Part shown: positions 38,360-46,955 of the stretch, piece by piece
Layout of the letters: each line of letters begins with the position of its first letter
Numbering within the stretch: position 1 is the stretch's first letter
Source: CAG-273 sp051891195
GTDB taxonomy: Bacteria; Bacillota; Clostridia; TANB77; CAG-508
Direction: 5' to 3'
Assembly: GCA_051891195.1 (NCBI GenBank)
Contig: JBJFEZ010000016.1
Location: forward strand, 1-56,555
DNA length: 56,555 bases
Translations under genes and position numbers: made by a program
Notes under the pieces: generated by a model
What the model saw: the letters and a program-made list of their open reading frames with translations, nothing else
Told to the model about the DNA's origin: nothing
Databases searched by the model: none

Positions 38360-38744
38360 TTATTTAAAAGTTTCTTGTGTAATGCTTGCTATAATTGAAA
38401 CTATAGTTGAAGTTGTAAACAAAAGTACTGCCCCTATAAGGTATGGAACCATACTTTTTTTGTACTCTGCTTTTTCTTCTGTACTACCTACCATATATTT
38501 AATTCCTAATATTAATAAAGTTATAACTGATGCTACTACTCCTACTGTAACAACTGCACCTATTATAGAATTTGCTTTGTCTTTAATAATTTTTTCATCG
38601 CCCGATGCTATTCCACCGTTTGCTTGGATCATAATATTCAGGATGCTCTATTGGACTAGTTGCATTACTAATTGTTGGTATAATAACCATTGCTAAAATA
38701 AAGAATATTGTTATAAATACAAGAATTGTTTTGTTTTTTGTCAT
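38360..38744 (-). CDS. VirB2/TrbC-like pilin 3, recoded at one CGG
   Basis: The reconstructed protein has 127 residues, matching its paralogues (126 and 121). A signal peptide (about 1-28, TISNATSP at the end) is followed by EYYDPSK. CGG at codon 43 (38616-38618) is then skipped by one base to give GGIASGDEK, and the core GIKYMVGSTEEKAEYKKSMVPYL follows. The ATG at 38744 has a good site (AAAGGTGG) and a promoter at 38774-38802. Length 385 minus 1 gives 128 codons. Without the shift translation stops within about 6 codons and no pilin is made. Confidence 0.87.
38616..38618 (-). other. CGG recoding site of pilin 3 (CGGT read as Gly43)
   Basis: Context AGC AAA C GGT GGA. It joins the signal peptide to the pilin core. 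Second CGGT site of the window. Confidence 0.87.
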
Positions 38745-38773
38745 TTGCTTTTCCACCTTTTATAATTTTATAT

Positions 38774-38802
38774 ATTATAAATTATTTTTTATTAGTTTTC
38801 AA
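38774..38802 (-). promoter_or_regulatory. Strong promoter of the pilin/T4SS-like locus
   Basis: On the minus strand TTGAAA and a perfect TATAAT are separated by 17 nt, about 25 nt before the ribosome binding site of pilin 3. Confidence 0.75.
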
Positions 38803-38893
38803 GTATTAATATAACATATATTTTTTTATTTTTTAAGTTTTTAATGAAAATGTAATAAAAATGTAATGATTTTGTAATATTTAGGCATAATGC

Positions 38894-38930
38894 AAAATAG
38901 AAAAGTTAGGTTTACCAACTTTTCCATTTT
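38894..38930 (-). terminator. Terminator of the Spo0E-like gene
   Basis: Arms 38894-38910 and 38915-38930 pair almost fully around a 4-nt loop and lie 19 nt after the stop. It separates this gene from the pilin promoter. Confidence 0.75.
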
Positions 38931-38948
38931 ACTTTATATATATTAATT

Positions 38949-39131
38949 TTAGCCTTTTGCTAATTGCATAATCCTTACATTTTTATTTTGTGATTTTATT
39001 TCCATACTATAATATTTAGCAATTAGTTCGTCTAATTCTACACTAATTTGATAAGTAATGCTATAGTCTTCTCCACTAAGAATACTGTTGTTTAATTTTT
39101 CTCTTAATTTACAAATTTCATCATTTAGCAT
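38949..39131 (-). CDS. Spo0E-like aspartyl-phosphate phosphatase
   Basis: A 60-residue two-helix protein of the Spo0E family, which dephosphorylates Spo0A or related response regulators to hold back sporulation. The signature SxELDELI occurs as VSVELDELIAKYY after a first helix EICKLREKLNNSI. The GTG at 39140 lies in the leader just after AAGGAGT; the ATG at 39131 is the likely start. It is monocistronic and stands directly upstream of the pilin operon. Confidence 0.85.
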   Translation of the reverse strand: MLNDEICKLREKLNNSILSGEDYSITYQISVELDELIAKYYSMEIKSQNKNVRIMQLAKG

Positions 39132-39319
39132 AAAAATCACACTCCTTTTTTAATTTTTTCCTTTGTATACTTCTAAAATACCATATTTTTACATATTAGT
39201 CAATGAGTTTTTGCTTATTTTGTAGTATTTTGCTAATTTTTCGTTCGACATTTTTCCGCTTTTTTTGAAAAAATTAAAAATTAGTTGATTTATAAATATT
39301 TGCAAGTATGTGTATTATT

Positions 39320-40597
39320 TTATTTATTTGGTTCAACTATAGATAAAATTTGATTTTCTTTTTTGAATATTTCTTTTAGTGTATTTTGAGTATATTCTTT
39401 GGTTACTGTTTCAAATTCTTCTATATAGTCAAAGCTGTGAATTTGCTTCATAGAGTCTGCTAAAAACATTCTAGCTATATTTGCAACACTATTATATTCT
39501 ATTACATAGTCTCCATATAATTTTCTTCTTGATCTTTCAAATTCTTCTTCGTTTAATCCTTCATTCTTCATTTGTTCAACTTTTTGTGTTATTTTTTCCA
39601 CTACTTTTTCAGGGTCTTTTGTTGTTCCAGATATTAATATGTGTGAATACTGTGAACTAAATTCATAGTCAAAGTCTGGTTGTGCAACTAACAACCCTTC
39701 TTCGTAGAGTTCTTTATATAGTTTAGAACTTTTTCCTATAATCATATTTAGTAGTATTTCTATTGCTATATGTTTTTTTACTTTTGATTCTTGGCTATTT
39801 TGGGTGTCTTTATATCCCATCATAAATATTGGAGTACTTACTTCCATTTGAACTATTTTTTCGGGTTTATTAATTTTTTCTTCTTTTTTAGTATATATTC
39901 TTTTTATATCTCCCTGACTTTCTTTTGGCTCTAAACGTTTTTTAATTTCTTCTAATAGTTTTTCTGGGTTAAAGTCTCCACATATTACCATTGTCATATT
40001 TGATGGATGATAAAATGTGTTATAGCATTTATATAATACATCTGGGTCTATTTTGCTAATTGATTCTACAGTTCCTGCAATGTCTATTTTAATTGGGTTT
40101 TCTTGGTACATACAGTCCATTGCGTTCATATATAATTGCCAGCCCGGATCATCATCATACATTTTTATTTCTTGACCTATTATACCTTTTTCTTTTTCTA
40201 CATTTTCATCTGTAAAATATGGGTGTTGTACATAATCCATAAGTTCATCTAAGCCTTCTTCAAAATGGTCTGTACATTCAAACAAATATGCTGTGTGGTC
40301 ATTTGTTGTGTATGCATTTGCATCTATTCCTAATGCCATTAATGTATCTAAGCTATTTGTTCCATTTGGTTGTTCAAACATTTTATGTTCAAGGAAGTGT
40401 GCAACTCCGTCTGGTATAAATACTTCTTCCCCTGTTTTTGGCATTATAAATCTATTGTCTATTGACCCAAAATGTGTTCCCCATATTACATATTTTTTCT
40501 TTGTGTGTTGTTTTGGAATTATTATTATATTTAGTCCATTTTCTAGTTTTTCTATATATGCTTTTTCTTTGATTTTTGAACTTTCTATAATTTTCAT
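39320..40597 (-). CDS. ymfH: M16 family zinc peptidase (YmfH-like)
   Basis: A 425-residue M16B peptidase with an intact inverted zinc motif HFLEH at residues 67-71 (VAHFLEHKMFE) and the downstream glutamate region DENVEKEKGIIGQEI. In Bacillus, YmfH forms a pair with YmfF and has been linked to processing and to EF-P modification. It is the catalytic partner of the gene at 40827. Its ribosome binding site is AAAGGAG. The 229-nt gap to ymfF is filled by a structured element at 40626-40807. Confidence 0.9.
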   Translation of the reverse strand: MKIIESSKIKEKAYIEKLENGLNIIIIPKQHTKKKYVIWGTHFGSIDNRFIMPKTGEEVFIPDGVAHFLEHKMFEQPNGTNSLDTLMALGIDANAYTTNDHTAYLFECTDHFEEGLDELMDYVQHPYFTDENVEKEKGIIGQEIKMYDDDPGWQLYMNAMDCMYQENPIKIDIAGTVESISKIDPDVLYKCYNTFYHPSNMTMVICGDFNPEKLLEEIKKRLEPKESQGDIKRIYTKKEEKINKPEKIVQMEVSTPIFMMGYKDTQNSQESKVKKHIAIEILLNMIIGKSSKLYKELYEEGLLVAQPDFDYEFSSQYSHILISGTTKDPEKVVEKITQKVEQMKNEGLNEEEFERSRRKLYGDYVIEYNSVANIARMFLADSMKQIHSFDYIEEFETVTKEYTQNTLKEIFKKENQILSIVEPNK

Positions 40598-40625
40598 ATT
40601 TAAATTTCTCCTTTATTTATTTTTT

Positions 40626-40807
40626 AATTTGCTATAAATTATATATAGAACGCAATGACGGGGGCTAGCGGAGCAAGAATTAGAAATTGTTTTGCAGGTG
40701 AGTAGGGAATCTCATCTCTGATGAGGGCGCTACGAACCGAGAAATACAATTTCTATTCGCAGTGCAGTCTGCCCGTCATAAGCGGCATATATGATTTATA
40801 GTAAATT
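40626..40807. repeat. MITE-like or structured-RNA element B between ymfF and ymfH
   Basis: Imperfect terminal arms of about 36 nt (from 40626 and to 40807) share CTATAAAT, ATATAT and ATGACGGG. Inside, AGAAATTG and CAATTTCT pair. It is clearly richer in G and C than its surroundings and has no ORF. Confidence 0.65.
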
Positions 40808-40826
40808 AAAATTTTATTAATATGTT

Positions 40827-42101
40827 TTAATCTTTTAAGAAATAAATAGTATTAATATTTACAGTTTGTGCTAAATTAACCACTTGTTCCTTAGTTACTT
40901 CTTTTATTTTTTGCATATATTCTTCTATACTTACAAATCTGTCAGCAAGCTCTTGTCCATAGTAGTATGTTATTTCTGTATCTTGTTCTTCTGTAATTGC
41001 TTCAACAGATGCTAATATTAGTTTTTTACTATTATCTATATCTTCTTGTGTAAAATTTCCAATTTTCATATCTTCTAATTGTTCTTTAATTGTATTTAAT
41101 GCTTTTTCATAATTTTGTATTTCAATTCCGCAGTTAATAAATATACAATTTTTTACTCTTATATATCTTGAATTTGCTGTATATGCTAAACTTTGCTTTT
41201 CACGTACATTTTGGAATAACTTTGAGTTTGCTCCTCCTCCAAGAATTGCATTATATACAGATGCTATAAATCTAGAGTTTTCTGCAGTTTCATTTATATT
41301 TAGTCCTAAAACCAATTTTCCTTGTGCTATTTGCATACTTTCATTTACTATATTAGGTTCTTTTTGTTCTACTGGCTCTGTTGTTTCATTATTTACAATA
41401 TAATTTGGTTTTCTTGGAGCTAATTTTTGAATATTTTCGTTTTGTTCTATTATTTTCTTTACTTCATCTTTATTTACTGTTCCAGAATAAAATATATCTA
41501 TTTTACAATTACTAATTAAGTTTTTGTAGTAATTGTATAATTGCTCTGGAGTTATTTTTTCTAAATCTTCTATATAACCATATTTGTATAGTCCGTATGG
41601 TTTATTTTTAAACATTTCTTCAATACATCTGTCATATGCATATTTTGTTTTATTATCTATTTTTGATTGAATAATTTGTTTTAAGTTTTGCTTTTCGCCC
41701 TCTACATATTCTTTTTTAAAACTATTTTCCTCTATTAATGGATTAAATACTATATCTGTTAAAATTTCTATTGCTTCTTTTAAAATGTTTTCTGATGATG
41801 GTAAAAATTCTTCACTTAATGTTTCTAAATAGAATTTTATAATATGATTATCTCCAGTTTTTTCAACGCCACAATCAAAGCTTGCACCATACATCATTTC
41901 TAATTTTTGACTAATTAAATCTTGTGATGGTATATTTTTAGTTCCTCTTCTTAATACCGCTGTTAATAAAGCATTTAGAGTAACATTTTCTTTTTTTAAT
42001 GGAGTTGCTAAAAATATAGCATTTAAATTTGTTTTGTAGTTTTGTGTATTAATTTGATGTAGTGTAATTCCTTGTTTTATTTCTTGCTTTTGATAATTCA
42101 T
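40827..42101 (-). CDS. ymfF: Inactive M16 peptidase homologue (YmfF-like)
   Basis: A 424-residue M16B protein without the HxxEH zinc motif; the corresponding segment is LLTAVLRRGTKNIPSQ. It should be the non-catalytic partner that completes the clamshell with the YmfH-like peptidase, as in other M16 pairs. Conserved features include the glycine-rich NAILGGGANSKLFQNVREKQSLAY loop region. It reads toward ymfH and is separated from it by element B, which may have interrupted an ancestral operon. Confidence 0.87.
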   Translation of the reverse strand: MNYQKQEIKQGITLHQINTQNYKTNLNAIFLATPLKKENVTLNALLTAVLRRGTKNIPSQDLISQKLEMMYGASFDCGVEKTGDNHIIKFYLETLSEEFLPSSENILKEAIEILTDIVFNPLIEENSFKKEYVEGEKQNLKQIIQSKIDNKTKYAYDRCIEEMFKNKPYGLYKYGYIEDLEKITPEQLYNYYKNLISNCKIDIFYSGTVNKDEVKKIIEQNENIQKLAPRKPNYIVNNETTEPVEQKEPNIVNESMQIAQGKLVLGLNINETAENSRFIASVYNAILGGGANSKLFQNVREKQSLAYTANSRYIRVKNCIFINCGIEIQNYEKALNTIKEQLEDMKIGNFTQEDIDNSKKLILASVEAITEEQDTEITYYYGQELADRFVSIEEYMQKIKEVTKEQVVNLAQTVNINTIYFLKD

Positions 42102-42446
42102 TATTTACCCTCTTTTCTTTATTTAAAATTTAAGTATATTATAATCTATTAGAAGAAATTTATTCAATAGTTTATTTGGATTTTGTAGTAATTAATTCTA
42201 TAATTGTTTGTTACAATTTATAATCAACTGTAGCAGCCTATTTAGGGTGAAGTTTTTTAGATTTTCAAGTGGAGCTTGTGTGGGGACCGGCAAGTTATAA
42301 ACCGTTAACAAATTGCCCGTACGGTTAAGCAATTTGTTTTACGGTTTGTTACGCAGTTGGGACGGAACGCAGAAAAATAAAAAACTTCACCCTAAACAGT
42401 CTACAACAAGCAAAAAAGAACTAAATAAATAGTCCTTTTTTAAATT
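42102..42446. other. Intergenic region between yqeY and ymfF
   Basis: The 345 nt are mostly occupied by element C (42229-42405). The remaining AT-rich flank before ymfF probably holds its promoter, though no box stands out. Confidence 0.5.
42229..42405. repeat. MITE-like or structured-RNA element C
   Basis: Perfect 19-bp arms TTTAGGGTGAAGTTTTTTA (42241-42259) and its complement (42378-42396) lie inside weaker outer arms. A central hairpin has AACAAATTGC (42307-42316) pairing with 42329-42338, extended by AAACCGT and ACGGTTT. No ORF. Confidence 0.72.
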
Positions 42447-42887
42447 TTATTGCAATATTTTTTTAGCAACTTCATTTATTGTTTTTCCGTCTGCTGCTGC
42501 TCCCAGTTTTTCTTTTGCAGTTTTCATTACTAGTCCCATTTGTTTTATAGATGTTGCTCCTAATTGGTTAATTATTTCTTTTACTTCTTTTTCTATTTCT
42601 TCAGCTGATAGTTGTTCTGGTAAGTATTCTTCTAATATAGCTATTTCTTCTTTAATTTGGCTTAATAAGTCTTCTCTTCCGCTTTTTTCATAGTCAGCTA
42701 TAGAATCTTTTCTTTTTTTAGTTTCTTTTGCTATGATTTCTACTATTTGCTCATCAGTTACTTCTATTTGTTTATCTTTTTCTACTTGCAAAATAGCTGC
42801 TCTTGCCATTTGAATAACATTTTTTCTAATTGTATTTTTGTCCTTCATAGAATTCTTTAAGTCTTCTAACAATTTTTCTTTTAACAT
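42447..42887 (-). CDS. yqeY: GatB/YqeY domain protein
   Basis: A 146-residue YqeY-family protein, a stand-alone relative of the GatB C-terminal domain that binds tRNA. Typical features are MLKEKLLEDLKNSMKDKN at the start and GATSIKQMGLVMKTAKEKLGAAADGKTI near the end. It follows rpsU by 77 nt, the conserved rpsU-yqeY order in Bacillota, and shares its promoter. The exact role in the cell is unknown. Confidence 0.93.
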   Translation of the reverse strand: MLKEKLLEDLKNSMKDKNTIRKNVIQMARAAILQVEKDKQIEVTDEQIVEIIAKETKKRKDSIADYEKSGREDLLSQIKEEIAILEEYLPEQLSAEEIEKEVKEIINQLGATSIKQMGLVMKTAKEKLGAAADGKTINEVAKKILQ

Positions 42888-42964
42888 AATTTTCTCTCCT
42901 TTTTACAGATTAATTCAAAAATAGGCTGAAAATTACTAGTAATCTTCAACCCGTTTTTTGTTTC

Positions 42965-43135
42965 TTAAAATTTTCTTTTTCTTGCTGCCTCTGATTTTTT
43001 CTTTCTTTTTACACTTGGTTTTTCATAGTGTTCTCTTTTTCTTACTTCTTGTAAAACACCATTTCTTGCGCATTGTCTTTTAAACCTTTTTAAGGCATCT
43101 TCTATATTACCATTATTAACTTTAACTTCTGACAT
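42965..43135 (-). CDS. rpsU: 30S ribosomal protein S21
   Basis: A 56-residue S21: MSEVKVNNGNIEDALKRF at the start, the basic core KREHYEKPSVKRKKK, and an RKRKF end. Size and sequence fit the family. It starts at the ATG at 43135 after a GGGAGGG ribosome binding site and is followed by yqeY. A consensus promoter (43212-43240) and a leader hairpin (43152-43189) precede it. Confidence 0.95.
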   Translation of the reverse strand: MSEVKVNNGNIEDALKRFKRQCARNGVLQEVRKREHYEKPSVKRKKKSEAARKRKF

Positions 43136-43151
43136 TTTTTGTTTCCCTCCC

Positions 43152-43189
43152 TTCAGTAGTTACACTCTTACGTGTGGGATTTTACTGAA
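43152..43189 (-). ncRNA. Leader hairpin of rpsU mRNA
   Basis: TTCAGTA (43152-43158) pairs with TACTGAA (43183-43189), with an inner ACAC/GTGT pair. It sits just before the rpsU ribosome binding site and after the promoter, so it may control S21 translation or mRNA stability. Confidence 0.45.
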
Positions 43190-43211
43190 ATTATAATATT
43201 TCACGTTAAAT

Positions 43212-43240
43212 ATTATAACCGTCTTGGTTGAATTTGTCAA
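43212..43240 (-). promoter_or_regulatory. Consensus promoter of rpsU-yqeY
   Basis: On the minus strand TTGACA and TATAAT, both perfect, are separated by 17 nt. It is the best promoter of the window. Confidence 0.85.
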
Positions 43241-43273
43241 TATTTATACATAATTTTCTGTAAATTGTCGCGT

Positions 43274-44221
43274 TTATTTATCAAATTCAAACAAATCTCC
43301 TAATGGCTGAGCTTCGTTTATTCTTCTTATTGCCTCTGCAAATAGTGGTGCTATAGATAACACCTTTATTTTTTCTATTTGTTTTTCTTTTGGCAATGGC
43401 ACAGTGTTGGTTACTATTAACTCTTTTATTGGTGAATTTTGTATTCTTTCTATTGCTGGTCCACATAGAATTCCGTGTGTACAAGCTGCATATATTTGTT
43501 TTGCTCCATTTTCTTTTAATATTTTTGCTGCTTCTACCATGGTTCCTGCTGTACTCACTTCATCATCAAATATAATTGCTGTTTTATCCTTTACATCCCC
43601 TATAATATTTGCCGCTACCGCTTTATCATCATTACCAGCTCTTCTCTTATCAATTAAAGCCATTGGGCAATGAAAATATGTTGAATATTTATATGCTTTT
43701 TTAGAACTTCCTGCATCTGTTGCTACTACTACTTTATTTTCAATTTGTTTGCTGTCAAAATATGATTGTAATATATGTTGTCCTGTTAATCTATCGCAAG
43801 GAATATTAAAATATGCTTGAATTGCAGGGTTATGTAGGTCACATGTTATTACTCTGCTTGCTCCCGCTGATTCTAATAATTGTGCAAAAAGTTTTGCTGT
43901 TACTGGTACTCGTGGTTGATCTTTTTTATCTGATCTAGAGTAAATGTAATATGGTAATACTACATTTATTCTATGTGCTGACGCTCTTTTAGCTGCATCT
44001 ATCATAATTAATAGTTCCATAATTCTTTCATTAACTGGTGGCATTGTTGTTTGTATTAAAAACACATCTTGTTCTCTTACCGTTTCTTTAAATTGTACAA
44101 AGTTATTGTCGTTTGCAAATTTATAGCATTCAACTTTTCCTTGTGGCAAATTCAAATTTTCACATATTTCTTCTGTAAACTCTTCTGCTGTTGGACAAGC
44201 AAATATTTTAATATTATTCAT
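43274..44221 (-). CDS. prs: Ribose-phosphate pyrophosphokinase
   Basis: A 315-residue PRPP synthetase that joins ribose 5-phosphate and ATP for nucleotide, histidine and tryptophan synthesis. Visible signatures are DLHNPAIQAYFNIPCDRL, the flexible-loop region and the PRPP-binding IIFDDEVSTAGTMVEAA. The loop sequence DAGSSKKAYKYSTYF departs from the common DxGGxxRA pattern, so this may be a divergent class. The ribosome binding site TAGGAGGT is strong. It lies downstream of nrdG by 36 nt and may share transcription. Confidence 0.9.
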   Translation of the reverse strand: MNNIKIFACPTAEEFTEEICENLNLPQGKVECYKFANDNNFVQFKETVREQDVFLIQTTMPPVNERIMELLIMIDAAKRASAHRINVVLPYYIYSRSDKKDQPRVPVTAKLFAQLLESAGASRVITCDLHNPAIQAYFNIPCDRLTGQHILQSYFDSKQIENKVVVATDAGSSKKAYKYSTYFHCPMALIDKRRAGNDDKAVAANIIGDVKDKTAIIFDDEVSTAGTMVEAAKILKENGAKQIYAACTHGILCGPAIERIQNSPIKELIVTNTVPLPKEKQIEKIKVLSIAPLFAEAIRRINEAQPLGDLFEFDK

Positions 44222-44257
44222 TTTTTACCTCCTATTTTTATACAGCAAAAGTGCCAG

Positions 44258-44758
44258 TTAGGAGATTTCTCCCCAAACTGTCACTTTACCATTTTTTAAA
44301 CTTTTTTGTACATCAATTACTCTTTGATTTTCAGAACCTCTCCATTCTAAAGAAGGATTGTGTAGCTCATCTTTATATTGTCCATCTATTAAAACATCTA
44401 TATATTTTAATACTTCTTTATCTTTTAAGTCTCTGTCAAATAAGAAACCTGTCCATACCCATAAATTTTTATTTGGAAATTTTTCTTTAAAAATTTTTGC
44501 TAATTTTGTAGTTCCTTCTATATTGTTTGGATGCATTGGTTCTCCGCCCAAAATTGATAGTCCTTCTACATTTTCGTTATTACATAATTCCATTACTCTA
44601 TCAATGGTTTCTTGTGTAAATTCTTTTCCGCCGTTAAAGTCATGTGTTTCTGGGTTAAAGCAATTTTTGCAGTTAAATGTACATCCTTGCATAAATATAG
44701 ATACTCTTACTCCTGGTCCATCTGCTATATCCATTTTTCTAATTTTGTTGTATCTCAT
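44258..44758 (-). CDS. nrdG: Anaerobic ribonucleotide reductase activating protein
   Basis: A 166-residue radical SAM enzyme that puts the glycyl radical on NrdD. The 4Fe-4S cysteines are C26, C30 and C33 (QGCTFNCKNC), followed by the SAM-binding SILGGEPMHPNN. It follows nrdD by 37 nt. It acts in the cytoplasm under anaerobic conditions. Confidence 0.94.
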   Translation of the reverse strand: MRYNKIRKMDIADGPGVRVSIFMQGCTFNCKNCFNPETHDFNGGKEFTQETIDRVMELCNNENVEGLSILGGEPMHPNNIEGTTKLAKIFKEKFPNKNLWVWTGFLFDRDLKDKEVLKYIDVLIDGQYKDELHNPSLEWRGSENQRVIDVQKSLKNGKVTVWGEIS

Positions 44759-44795
44759 AGTTATCTTCCTTCCGCAATATATAATTAGATATTAA

Positions 44796-46955
44796 TTATT
44801 CGTCATCTTTGTTATCAATATGAAGTACTCTTTCTTTAATTTCTTGTGTTCTTCCTTTGTTCCAGAATTGGCTTCCTATATATCCGCAAGTTCTTCTTGC
44901 TACGTTTAATGTATTATGGTCTCTGTTTCCACAACTTGGGCAATACCATTCCATATTATCATCAATTAATATTTCTCCATCAAAACCACATTTTTGGCAA
45001 TAGTCTGATTTTGTATTTAATTCTGCATACATAATATTGTCATAAATAAATTGAATTATTTGTAGTACAACTTCTAAATTATTTTGTAAGTTAGGTGTTT
45101 CTACATAAGATATTGCTCCACCAGGGCTTAATTTTTGGAATTTGCTTTCTAATTTTAATTTAGAAAATGCATCAATTTCTTCAAATACTGGTACGTGATA
45201 AGAATTTGTAATATATCCTCTATCTGTAATTCCTTCTATTGTTCCAAATCTTTTCTTTAAGCATTTTGCAAATTTATATGTTGTAGATTCAATAGGAGTT
45301 CCATATACACTGTAGTCAATATTTTCTGCTTCTTTCCATTCTTTGCATTTATCGTTTAATCTTTGCATTACTTTTAAAGCAAATTCTTCTCCTACACCAC
45401 CGTCTGTATGACTATTTCCAGTCATATATTTTACACATTCATATAGTCCTGCATATCCAAGTGAAATTGTTGAATATCCATTGTGTAATAATTTATGAAT
45501 GCTTTCTCCTTTTTGTAGTCTAGCTAATGCTCCATGTTGCCATAAAATTGGTGCTACGTCGCTTGTTACTTTGCTTAGTCTTTCGTGTCTTATTTTTAGT
45601 GCTTTATGGCATAGTTCTAATCTTTCATCATAAATTTTCCAAAATTTATCTTCTTCTTGATTTGAAGATAATGCTACATCTACTAAATTTATTGTTACAA
45701 CACCTTGATTAAATCTTCCATAATATTTTGGTTTATTAGTTTCAGGGTCTACGTATGGTGTTAAGAAAGAACGGCATCCCATACAAGGATAGCAATTTCC
45801 ATTTTCATTTTTGTCTATTTTGTATTCTAGCATTTTCTTTTCTGAAATATAGTCTGGTACTAGTCTTTTAGCAGTACATTTTGCTGCAAGTTCTGTTAAA
45901 TACCAATATTTACTTTCTTTATGAATATTGTCTTCTTCTAATACATAAAGTAGTTTTGGGAAAGCTGGTGTTACATATATTCCTTTTTCATTTTTAAATC
46001 CTTCTATTCTTTGTTTTAAAAATTCTTCAATTATCATAGCTAATTCTGTTTTGTATTCTTCTGTTTCCCCTAAATACATACAAACAGATAAAAATGGTGC
46101 CTGTCCGTTAGTATTTGTCATTGAATTAACTTGATAGTTAAAAGTTTGTACTCCATCTGCTACTTCTTTTTTAGTATCTTGGTTTGCAAATTCTTTACAT
46201 TGCTCTTCTGTTAGTCCTCTTTGTTTATATTTTTTATAATATCTGTCATAGCTGCTTTTTACAAATGGTGCTAAATGTGTTAAAGATACTGTAGCCCCGC
46301 CATATGTTGAAGATGTAACTCCTAAGATAATTTGTGTAGCTATTGTCATAGCTGTTAAAAATCTATGTGGTTTTTCTATCATAACTCCATTCATTATTGT
46401 ACCATTTTGTAGCATATCTTCTAAATTGATTAATTCACAATTTGTTAATGCATTTTGTGCAAAATAGTCTGCATCGTGAAAATGAATTATTCCTTCGTCA
46501 TGTGCTTTTACGACATCTTCTGGTAATAAAAATCTTCTAGTAATATCTGTGCTGGTAATACCTGCTAAGTAATCTCTTTGTGTTGTTACTACTCTAGCAT
46601 TTTTGTTTGAATTTTCATTATTCCAATATTCACTTTCACCTTCTATTAGTTCTTTAATAGATTGGTCTGTTGTATTAGCTTTTCTTACTAATTCTCTAGT
46701 GTAACGATAAGTAATATATTTTTTAGCTAATGTATATTTTCCAAAAGACATTAATTGTTCTTCTATAATGTCTTGAATATCTTCTACTAGAATTCTTTTT
46801 TTGCCTAGTTCTTCTATATAGTTTATAATCTCATTAATTTCTTCTTTAGAAGCTCTTTCTTTTGGTCTTACTTCTTTATTAGCTTTTCCTATTGCTATTA
46901 CTATTTTTTCTTTATCATAATCTACTACTTTTCCGTCTCTTTTTATTACTTGCAT
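44796..46955 (-). CDS. nrdD: Anaerobic ribonucleoside-triphosphate reductase
   Basis: A 719-residue class III reductase making dNTPs. An N-terminal ATP-cone (MQVIKRDGKVVDYDKEK) controls allostery. The C-terminal zinc site is CQKCGF with CPSCGN, and the glycyl-radical loop is RRTCGYIGSQFW. It is the first gene of nrdD-nrdG, with a promoter at 47059-47087. As the only reductase seen, it supports an anaerobic lifestyle. The ribosome binding site is GGGGGGT. Confidence 0.95.
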   Translation of the reverse strand: MQVIKRDGKVVDYDKEKIVIAIGKANKEVRPKERASKEEINEIINYIEELGKKRILVEDIQDIIEEQLMSFGKYTLAKKYITYRYTRELVRKANTTDQSIKELIEGESEYWNNENSNKNARVVTTQRDYLAGITSTDITRRFLLPEDVVKAHDEGIIHFHDADYFAQNALTNCELINLEDMLQNGTIMNGVMIEKPHRFLTAMTIATQIILGVTSSTYGGATVSLTHLAPFVKSSYDRYYKKYKQRGLTEEQCKEFANQDTKKEVADGVQTFNYQVNSMTNTNGQAPFLSVCMYLGETEEYKTELAMIIEEFLKQRIEGFKNEKGIYVTPAFPKLLYVLEEDNIHKESKYWYLTELAAKCTAKRLVPDYISEKKMLEYKIDKNENGNCYPCMGCRSFLTPYVDPETNKPKYYGRFNQGVVTINLVDVALSSNQEEDKFWKIYDERLELCHKALKIRHERLSKVTSDVAPILWQHGALARLQKGESIHKLLHNGYSTISLGYAGLYECVKYMTGNSHTDGGVGEEFALKVMQRLNDKCKEWKEAENIDYSVYGTPIESTTYKFAKCLKKRFGTIEGITDRGYITNSYHVPVFEEIDAFSKLKLESKFQKLSPGGAISYVETPNLQNNLEVVLQIIQFIYDNIMYAELNTKSDYCQKCGFDGEILIDDNMEWYCPSCGNRDHNTLNVARRTCGYIGSQFWNKGRTQEIKERVLHIDNKDDE

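Noticed and set aside
24321..38744. Complete integrative conjugative element or prophage
   Set aside because: No relaxase, VirD4, integrase, excisionase, att repeats or phage structural genes are visible. The flanks are ordinary chromosomal genes.
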